A DNA stretch of 64,000 nt from an uncultured Lachnospiraceae bacterium (lineage in GTDB: Bacteria; Bacillota; Clostridia; Lachnospirales; Lachnospiraceae). Below are positions 58,534 to 64,000 of this stretch, one piece after another (the first letter of the stretch is position 1; every line of letters begins with the position of its first letter). The DNA lies in assembly GCA_910577105.1 (NCBI GenBank), contig CAJTMB010000001.1:124001-188000 (forward strand). Direction: 5' to 3'. The position numbers and the translations under genes are program-made. Below the pieces are notes generated by a model. It saw only the letters and a program-made list of their open reading frames with translations, had not been told where the DNA came from and searched no databases.

Positions 58534-59397
58534 ATGAAAACATTTAAAAAAGCCATTTTGGCAGCATTCCTGTTATTGTTACTTATTGTGGGTGCATCCA
58601 GTATTGTAGTCACACAGGAAAACGAATACAGCTTAATTCGGCAATTCGGCAAAGTAGACCATGTGGTAAGCGAGGCCGGCATCAGTTTCAAGGTGCCTTT
58701 CATCCAGAGCGTGGATAAGCTTCCCAAACAAACGCTTTTATACGACCTGGCATCTTCCGATGTCATTACCAGTGACAAAAAAACCATGATTACGGACAGT
58801 TATATCCTGTGGCACATTACGGACCCCTTAAAATTTGCCCAGACCTTAAACTCCTCGATTGCAAACGCAGAAAGCCGTCTGGATACCATTGTTTATAACT
58901 CCACAAAGAATATTATCAGCAGCATGAGGCAGGAAGATGTTATCAGCGGCAGGGATGGGGAACTTTCGGCAGCCGTCATTGAAAATATCGGAAATTCTCT
59001 CGAGCAATACGGTATAGAACTGCTTTCCTTTGAAACAAAGCATCTGGATTTACCCGGTGATAACAAAGCAGCCGTATATGAACGCATGATTTCCGAACGC
59101 GACAACATTGCCGCCACCTATACCGCAGAAGGAAATTCGGAAGCACAGATTATTCGCAACTCCACAGACAGGGAAGTAGCCGTCATGCTTTCGGAAGCCA
59201 AAAAACAGGCGGAAATTTTGATAGCAGAAGGAGAAGCAGAATACATGAGGATACTTTCCGAGGCATATTCCGACCCGGCAAGAACAGAGTTCTATTCCTT
59301 TGTCAGAAGTCTTGATGCTGCAAAAGCTTCCATGACCGGCGGCAACAAAACTTTGATATTGTCCCCGGACTCTCCGATAGCTCGAATTTTTTATTAA
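58534..59397 (+). CDS. hflC: HflC-like SPFH/band 7 membrane protein
   Basis: The 287-residue partner of HflK has an N-terminal anchor (KKAILAAFLLLLLIVGASSI), then TQENEYSLIRQFGKVDHVVS, the SPFH domain with TDSYILWHITDPLKFAQTLN, and a coiled-coil (TDREVAVMLSEAKKQAEILI, then AEGEAEYMRILSEAYSDPAR, the family's AEGEAE motif). It ends LILSPDSPIARIFY. It probably forms the HflKC cage around FtsH. AGGAGG precedes ATG. Confidence 0.9.
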   Translation: MKTFKKAILAAFLLLLLIVGASSIVVTQENEYSLIRQFGKVDHVVSEAGISFKVPFIQSVDKLPKQTLLYDLASSDVITSDKKTMITDSYILWHITDPLKFAQTLNSSIANAESRLDTIVYNSTKNIISSMRQEDVISGRDGELSAAVIENIGNSLEQYGIELLSFETKHLDLPGDNKAAVYERMISERDNIAATYTAEGNSEAQIIRNSTDREVAVMLSEAKKQAEILIAEGEAEYMRILSEAYSDPARTEFYSFVRSLDAAKASMTGGNKTLILSPDSPIARIFY

Positions 59398-59418
59398 AAA
59401 ATATGTCGACCAAATGAT

Positions 59419-59447
59419 TTGCAATCATGATTTAGATATAGTACAAT
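59419..59447 (+). promoter_or_regulatory. promoter of the 59506 gene
   Basis: TTGCAA (59419-59424) and TACAAT (59442-59447) with a 17-nt spacer lie about 60 nt upstream of the start. Confidence 0.65.
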
Positions 59448-59505
59448 AAAATTTGTAACATAATAAAGTGTCACAGACACCAATAAACGAAAGGAAGGTA
59501 CCGTT

Positions 59506-59940
59506 ATGTTCTCACGGCCGATACGCGGATGGTCAGATGTCACTATTGAAAATTTTAAATGTGATGGTTCTTATTTAACAGATATTCCCCATGATGTTTT
59601 GTGTTCTGCAAAATCTGCACTGGAAAATGATATTCCTTTCGTCCTGTATTTAGATGAAGAAGGCAATGAAGTATTTATTTTTTCCTATTATGAACGTACT
59701 TACGCCATAAGACAAATTGAGCCTCCTGAATTACATGTGTTTGAGATTGATTTTCGAAAACTGCTTGCCGAAATTATGCAGGACTTTACAGACTATATCT
59801 ACGACTGGAGTGCGTGGTCTGAATATGAGCTGACAGATGATGAAATTGATGAAAATAAAGTTAAGATGGAAGCCCAGATAGCAGAAATCCGCGAACTGTT
59901 AATACAAAAAAGAAACCCTTACGACAAAAACAGCTTCTGA
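59506..59940 (+). CDS. acidic protein of unknown function
   Basis: The 144-residue acidic protein begins MFSRPIRGWSDVTIENFKCD and has aromatic-rich YIYDWSAWSEYELTDDEIDE and IPFVLYLDEEGNEVFIFSYY. It has no signal peptide or membrane segment. I do not recognise a family. It has its own promoter, a GGAAGG site and a terminator, so it is a real, separately controlled gene. Confidence 0.65.
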   Translation: MFSRPIRGWSDVTIENFKCDGSYLTDIPHDVLCSAKSALENDIPFVLYLDEEGNEVFIFSYYERTYAIRQIEPPELHVFEIDFRKLLAEIMQDFTDYIYDWSAWSEYELTDDEIDENKVKMEAQIAEIRELLIQKRNPYDKNSF

Positions 59941-59955
59941 CCGGAAGCTGTTTTT
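59926..59955 (+). terminator. bidirectional terminator
   Basis: AAAAACAGCTTC (59926-59937) pairs with GAAGCTGTTTTT (59944-59955). It spans the stop of the 59506 gene and ends the convergent aldo-keto reductase gene as well. Confidence 0.88.
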
Positions 59956-59978
59956 GTATTTCCCTTTATTCTTACTGC

Positions 59979-60992
59979 CTAACCCAATGTAATTCTATCT
60001 ATAGCATTCAATTCCTCTTCTGTAAAGCATTTCCCTTTCACCATTCTCACATTATCAATAATCTGAGACGGTTTTGAAGCACCAACCAGCACACTGGTAA
60101 CTTCACCATCCCTAAGAATCCAGGACAATGCCATCTGTGCCAGAGTTTCGCCCCTTTCCAATGCTATCTCATTTAATGCTTTAATTTTCTCCAGCTTGTC
60201 CGGCGTGATTGCACTCTCATTTAAGAATCTGCCGTCCCGTCTTACCCTGCTGTCCTCCGGAATCCCCTGCAGATACTTATCAGTCAGCAGTCCCTGCTCC
60301 AACGGGCAAAAAGCGATAATGCCAACACCATTGTCAGCCACATAATGTTTTAATCCGGATTTCTCTATCTTACGGTTTAACATGGAATAACTGCTTTGAT
60401 GAAGGACGAAAGGGGTTCCCAACTCCCTTAAAATATCCATCGCTATTTCTGTCTGGGTCCTGCTATAATTGGAAATACCCACATAAAGGGCTTTTCCGCT
60501 TCTCACAATCCCGTCCAGTGCCAGCATGGTTTCTTCTATAGGCGTTTCATCATCCGGCCTGTGATGATAAAAAATATCCACATAATCCAGACCCATCCTT
60601 TTTAAGCTCTGGTCCAGGCTGGCAACCAGATACTTTTTGCTTCCGCCATCCCCATAAGGCCCCGGCCACATGCCATATCCTGCTTTGGTGGAAATAACCA
60701 GTTCATCCCGGTAAACACCCAGACTGTTTTTAAGTATTCTCCCAAAATTTGCTTCGGCGGCTCCTGCTACCGGGCCATAATTGTTTGCCAAATCAAAATG
60801 TGTTATCCCATTATCAAAAGCAGTATGACACAATTCCAACATATTGTCAAAACTGGCATTGCTGCCAAAATTATGCCACAATCCTAATGATACAGCGGAC
60901 AGTTTTAGTCCACTGTTCCCACAATTAAAATACCTCATTCCGTCATAGCGGTTATCTGCCGCAACATAGTGGCCATACCCTGCATCATTCAT
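59979..60992 (-). CDS. aldo-keto reductase (YghZ/GPR type)
   Basis: The 337-residue protein has the aldo-keto reductase tetrad context: HFDLANNYGPVAGAAEANFG (Asp and Tyr), VISTKAGYGMWPGPYG (Lys) and VDIFYHHRPDDETPIEET (His). The N-terminal stretch GMRYFNCGNSGLKLSAVSLG is typical of the group that reduces L-glyceraldehyde-3-phosphate and methylglyoxal. The start at 60992 is preferred because AGGAGG lies 7 nt before it; an upstream ATG at 61088 is not supported. Confidence 0.92.
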   Translation of the reverse strand: MNDAGYGHYVAADNRYDGMRYFNCGNSGLKLSAVSLGLWHNFGSNASFDNMLELCHTAFDNGITHFDLANNYGPVAGAAEANFGRILKNSLGVYRDELVISTKAGYGMWPGPYGDGGSKKYLVASLDQSLKRMGLDYVDIFYHHRPDDETPIEETMLALDGIVRSGKALYVGISNYSRTQTEIAMDILRELGTPFVLHQSSYSMLNRKIEKSGLKHYVADNGVGIIAFCPLEQGLLTDKYLQGIPEDSRVRRDGRFLNESAITPDKLEKIKALNEIALERGETLAQMALSWILRDGEVTSVLVGASKPSQIIDNVRMVKGKCFTEEELNAIDRITLG

Positions 60993-61170
60993 AAGAAATC
61001 CTCCTAAACACTCCCTTTTTTCTATTATTGGTTTCCTTTTCATTTTATACGAAAACGCTGTTTTTTTCCATATGAATTTTGAAATCAAAATATAAACCCA
61101 TTGCGTAATTTTACAAAGTATTTGATAAATTATACCGGATGCGACCGGATTTCACATTGTAAATGCGCGG

Positions 61171-62037
61171 TTAGGGCAACAAAGTTAAAAGATATCTGAT
61201 AAAATTTTCCGGGCAATCGCCTGCGGCTGCAAATCCGAGAGTTTCCAGCAGTGAACGTGAAACGGTATTCTCTGAAGCCACCAAAGCCTGTACCGTATCA
61301 AATCCCAGTTCGATGGCGCCATACAAAAGCATAGCGCTGCAGACTTCTTTTGCCAATCCTCTTCTTTGCCAGGGTTTTCCTATTATAAATCCCAGTTCCG
61401 GCTCTTTGTAACCTCCCCGCAGGTCAAATCCTGCCCTGCCAATCACCTCTCCCGTTTCTTTCAAAAGCACGGTCCATATACCGAATCCATAAAATTCATA
61501 CATGTTTTTCCGATACTGTTCCACATAACGCAGTTCATCCGCTTTGTCCGCAAACAGGTTTTCCATATACTGTGTAATGGAAGCATCCGCATATATTTTA
61601 TAAAAAGCATCCACATCCTCCGGCGTCGTCTCCCGTACGATACAACGCGATGTCTCCAGAATCTGCCACGGAATGCCCACATTTCTTCTGTAAACCTTAT
61701 CCAGATAATCCGCCGTAAACCCTTCCGGCTCGGTCAAGTAACGCACACCGTCAAAAGCTCTGTGCCGGTTTTTATTATGAAGGCATCCCAGCACCGGATG
61801 CCCCTTTTCGGCTGTCCTTACCGCCTTTTCTTCACAATCTGTCACAAAAATAAAATTCTTTTCAGCGTATGACGTGGAATTTGTTAGAGCATCACAGCGG
61901 TTGTCCCATTCCTCCCCGCTAAGTACGGACAGAATAATGCCATCCTTTCTCAGGTCTGCCGCAAAAAGCGCCTGCCATTCTGCCGTCAGTATCCGGTTTT
62001 CTTCTATATATAAATATACTTGTTGCAACAAAGTCAT
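61171..62037 (-). CDS. GNAT acetyltransferase with unusual N-terminal domain
   Basis: The 288-residue protein has a C-terminal RimJ-type GNAT domain (about 125-288: TSRCIVRETTPEDVDAFYKI, GFIIGKPWQRRGLAKEVCSA, SENTVSRSLLETLGFAAAGD). The N-terminal ~115 residues hold FIFVTDCEEKAVRTAEKGHP, then VLGCLHNKNRHRAFDGVRYL, a pattern like a degenerate Rossmann or HAD-like receiver. The role of this extra domain and the substrate are unknown. A GGGAG site precedes ATG. Confidence 0.78.
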   Translation of the reverse strand: MTLLQQVYLYIEENRILTAEWQALFAADLRKDGIILSVLSGEEWDNRCDALTNSTSYAEKNFIFVTDCEEKAVRTAEKGHPVLGCLHNKNRHRAFDGVRYLTEPEGFTADYLDKVYRRNVGIPWQILETSRCIVRETTPEDVDAFYKIYADASITQYMENLFADKADELRYVEQYRKNMYEFYGFGIWTVLLKETGEVIGRAGFDLRGGYKEPELGFIIGKPWQRRGLAKEVCSAMLLYGAIELGFDTVQALVASENTVSRSLLETLGFAAAGDCPENFIRYLLTLLP

Positions 62038-62180
62038 ACCCTCTCCCTTGAAATCTTATCAATCATACATCTTTTAATGCATCACCATTTACCTCAATAA
62101 AAAAACAAATTACATATAACATTATAACACATAATAAGTGAAGATTATGGAATGAAGCAAAAGATAATAAATACGTCTAC

Positions 62181-62209
62181 TTGTTTTTCTCTGTAAAATG
62201 ATGTAGTAT
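62181..62209 (+). promoter_or_regulatory. promoter of the cyclophilin gene
   Basis: TTGTTT (62181-62186) and TAGTAT (62204-62209) with a 17-nt spacer lie about 40 nt upstream of the ATG. Confidence 0.6.
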
Positions 62210-62250
62210 TTTTATTGTAACTTTATTTCAGGGAGAAAGGAAGAATAAAT

Positions 62251-62784
62251 ATGGCACAGAATCCCATTGTGACAATTACTATGGAAAACGGTGATGTGAT
62301 GAAACTGGAGTTGTATCCTGACATCGCACCGATTTCAGTCAATAACTTTATCAGCCTTGTGCAAAAGAAGTTTTATGACGGTCTTATTTTTCACCGTGTT
62401 ATCAAAGGCTTTATGCTACAGGGCGGAGACCCGGAAGGCACCGGCATGGGTGGTCCCGGATACAGCATCAAAGGAGAGTTTTCTTCAAACGGAGTGGAAA
62501 ACACTTTAAAACATACGGAAGGCGTACTTTCCATGGCAAGGAGTATGCATCCTAATTCAGCAGGCTCCCAATTTTTTATTATGCACAAAAATGCTCCCCA
62601 TCTGGACGGCAGCTATGCCGCTTTCGGCAAAATAACGGAAGGCATGGAAGTCGTGGATAAAATTGCCGGGATGCCTACCGATTACAATGACAGACCGTTG
62701 GAAGACCAGAGGATAAAAACCGTAACTGTGGAGACCTTCGGAGAAACTTATCCGGAACCCGAAAAAATTCTTGCTAATTTCTAA
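62251..62784 (+). CDS. cyclophilin-type peptidyl-prolyl cis-trans isomerase
   Basis: The 177-residue protein has GLIFHRVIKGFMLQGGDPEG (FHRV active-site Arg), MARSMHPNSAGSQFFIMHKN and HLDGSYAAFGKITEGMEVVD, all conserved cyclophilin segments. It speeds proline isomerisation, and no signal peptide is present, so it is cytoplasmic. It has its own promoter and a terminator hairpin downstream. Confidence 0.95.
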   Translation: MAQNPIVTITMENGDVMKLELYPDIAPISVNNFISLVQKKFYDGLIFHRVIKGFMLQGGDPEGTGMGGPGYSIKGEFSSNGVENTLKHTEGVLSMARSMHPNSAGSQFFIMHKNAPHLDGSYAAFGKITEGMEVVDKIAGMPTDYNDRPLEDQRIKTVTVETFGETYPEPEKILANF

Positions 62785-62820
62785 CAATTTTACTTATATT
62801 TAAAAATATTCCGACAACAA

Positions 62821-62857
62821 ATGGACGAGATTGGTGTGCAGGCACCTTCTCGTTCAT
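62821..62857 (+). terminator. terminator-like hairpin after the cyclophilin gene
   Basis: ATGGACGAGATTGGTG (62821-62836) pairs imperfectly with CACCTTCTCGTTCAT (62843-62857), followed by ATTTTG. It is 36 bp after the stop. Confidence 0.55.
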
Positions 62858-63006
62858 ATTTTGTTCACAATTAATTCAAGAAAACTTCATTCGAAAATCA
62901 TTCTTTAGACACTTCTTTTGCCTATACTATGTTTATAGAAACAATAATCCCTTTCTTAAAGCCGTTAACAGTTTTTAAATACATTAAATAACTTTTTCAT
63001 AATAAA

Positions 63007-63031
63007 TGCCAGGCAAACTGTTTGCCTGGCA
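63007..63031 (-). terminator. hairpin downstream of the AAC(3)-like gene
   Basis: TGCCAGGCAAA (63007-63017) pairs perfectly with TTTGCCTGGCA (63021-63031); on the minus strand a T/A-rich tract follows. The T run is broken, so termination is likely but not certain. Confidence 0.55.
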
Positions 63032-63129
63032 TCCTCCCTTTTCAGGGGTTTTTTCGTTCTCCCTTTTCAAATGTGTTAAAAATCAGGATTGTTTTACAAA
63101 GTCTCACCATCCTATGACCAGATAGTTTA

Positions 63130-63963
63130 TCAGAAAATCCGAAAGAGAACCGGTCCTCCCGCCACGGCGTCACGGCACCGCTCGCAATCGGAATTACCGC
63201 AATGTGTAATCTCCGGGTTCTCACCTATTGCCCCGGCACAGACATCCGCCAATTCCCTCGCCCTGAAACATGTCCAGATACTTTTTCCGACTTTTGTCCT
63301 TTTAGCATATCTTTCCAATACAGGCTTTAGTCTGCCGAATCCCATGGAGCAGCTTCCCGTAAGTACAGGTATCACTTTTTTGTTTTCATCATATGCCCAG
63401 CGTACAAAAGGGTTCCGTCCCGCTTTCTGCTCCGCATAGTGGATAATGGTCGCGCTTTCCAGCGAAACACCCATAAGCAGGACAAAACCATCGTCGTCAC
63501 ATAACTGCCTGAACGGCGCATAGACATCCGTTGCCGTCTGGTTTTCCACCAGCCGCCCGGCATGTTCTCCCAGCGCTGCAAATGAATTTAACGGGTTGTA
63601 TCCTCTGACGCTCTCCGGCTCACACAAAACACACTCTGCAAAGATTCCCATGTCTTCTTTTGAGATGTCCTTACAGCTTGTATGAAAAATCTTTTCTTCA
63701 CCATAGACATGGTTTAAAAAATAAGAATAATCCCCCGCGCCGTTATTGTCCGGCATATATCGTTTCTCCGGCCTTACCAAAAAATCATAAGTAAAAGCCG
63801 GCACCAGAATCGTACAGCCGCTGTCTAAAAAAGAATGGACAAGTCCTGATGCGTTCCCTTCAACCTTATCTGCAAAGGAACGCATGGAGGCATGCACGCA
63901 GATTTCAGCGCCGGCTATTCCCAGTTTGTTTATGGCATCCCTAATTTCTGCCTTTGTAATCAT
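63130..63963 (-). CDS. AAC(3)-family aminoglycoside N-acetyltransferase-like protein
   Basis: The 277-residue protein matches the antibiotic NAT (AAC(3)) fold: CVHASMRSFADKVEGNASGL, TILVPAFTYDF, YNPLNSFAALGEHAGRLVEN and GFVLLMGVSLESATIIHYAE with the catalytic His, in order. Known members acetylate the 3-amino group of aminoglycosides, though chromosomal homologs often have other amine substrates. The C-terminus carries a Cys cluster (HCGNSDCERCRDA) that may bind a metal. ATG follows AGGAG by 5 nt. An unfinished frame ending ELITVD appears just upstream at the window edge. Confidence 0.85.
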   Translation of the reverse strand: MITKAEIRDAINKLGIAGAEICVHASMRSFADKVEGNASGLVHSFLDSGCTILVPAFTYDFLVRPEKRYMPDNNGAGDYSYFLNHVYGEEKIFHTSCKDISKEDMGIFAECVLCEPESVRGYNPLNSFAALGEHAGRLVENQTATDVYAPFRQLCDDDGFVLLMGVSLESATIIHYAEQKAGRNPFVRWAYDENKKVIPVLTGSCSMGFGRLKPVLERYAKRTKVGKSIWTCFRARELADVCAGAIGENPEITHCGNSDCERCRDAVAGGPVLFRIF

Positions 63964-64000
63964 TTCATCTCCTGCTCATCAATCCACAGTAATCAGTTCA

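Larger units (their letters stand above)
62785..63129. other. 345-bp intergenic region between cyclophilin and AAC(3)-like genes
   Basis: The convergent gap holds two hairpins (62821-62857 and 63007-63031). No gene, repeat copy or promoter was recognised in the rest, which is AT-rich. Confidence 0.6.

Noticed and set aside
63042..63224. 60-codon minus-strand frame at the end of the AAC(3)-like gene
   Set aside because: It overlaps the AAC(3) C-terminus out of frame and has no start signal.
1..64000. CRISPR array, tRNA or rRNA genes, riboswitches of well-known classes
   Set aside because: No regularly spaced repeats were seen. No tRNA-like cloverleaf with a conserved TTCGA loop, rRNA segment or clear riboswitch consensus was recognised by eye.

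Overview
The window is chromosomal DNA of a strictly anaerobic, low-to-mid GC Gram-positive bacterium, most likely a member of the Lachnospiraceae (Clostridia, Bacillota). The evidence is the gene content: RNase J, IreB, YlbF, HrcA with a CIRCE operator, a SPOCS/LysM spore-envelope-type protein, class 1B PyrD with PyrK, YesM/YesN-type two-component regulation, a DUF6465 protein, and strong GGAGG ribosome sites before almost every gene. No rRNA, tRNA, CRISPR array, prophage or intact insertion sequence was seen.

Layout. 1-11 kb (almost all minus strand) is housekeeping: a U32 hydroxylase-like protein and TrmR (tRNA wobble U34 modification), a catalytic-domain-less MltG relative, YlbF, RNase J, DUF1292, RuvX, IreB, MtaB, ThiI, a NifS-type cysteine desulfurase, RsmE and PrmA, with a degenerate HPr-like gene on the plus strand. 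11-13.9 kb holds an uncharacterised three-gene set (membrane protein, zinc-ribbon protein, AIM24/TIGR00266 protein), a structured palindromic repeat and an AadE-like aminoglycoside nucleotidyltransferase. 14-19 kb is the hrcA-grpE-dnaK-dnaJ heat-shock operon under CIRCE control. 19-20.8 kb is a graveyard of broken genes (amidohydrolase, Y-family polymerase, alpha/beta hydrolase, a possible methyltransferase tail).

21.3-34.4 kb is a galactose locus, all minus strand: response regulator, sensor kinase, extra sugar-binding lipoprotein, mglB, mglA, mglC, an InlB-repeat membrane protein, galK, galT, galM. It covers sensing, import and the Leloir pathway. A pair of direct repeats 21 bp apart sits just upstream of the mglB promoter and looks like the regulator's binding site. 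34.5-43.8 kb has DUF6465, UppP, a patatin and an aminotransferase (with a promoter palindrome and a leader terminator), then an ispE-gntR-murI operon whose promoter carries a FadR-type operator, and a SPOCS protein. 43.8-48 kb is a metallophosphatase pseudogene and pyrC-pyrK-pyrD. 48-57 kb has a PrcB-domain lipoprotein, a membrane-anchored lipase, two small membrane proteins, deoB and an anaerobic glycerol module (glpK, DUF1667, two FAD oxidoreductases). 57.4-64 kb has HflK/HflC, a small unknown, an aldo-keto reductase, a GNAT protein with an unusual N-terminus, a cyclophilin and an AAC(3)-like acetyltransferase.

The most unusual signal is a family of non-coding palindromic elements present three times (12770-12960, 22475-22620 on the opposite strand, 47827-47973). 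Two copies are closely similar along about 147 nt, including single-stranded blocks. Their arms differ by compensatory base changes, which suggests selection on an RNA or hairpin structure. Candidate operators (21-bp direct repeats at mglB, perfect inverted repeats in the DUF6465, aminotransferase, aadE and ispE promoters) are the other main findings.
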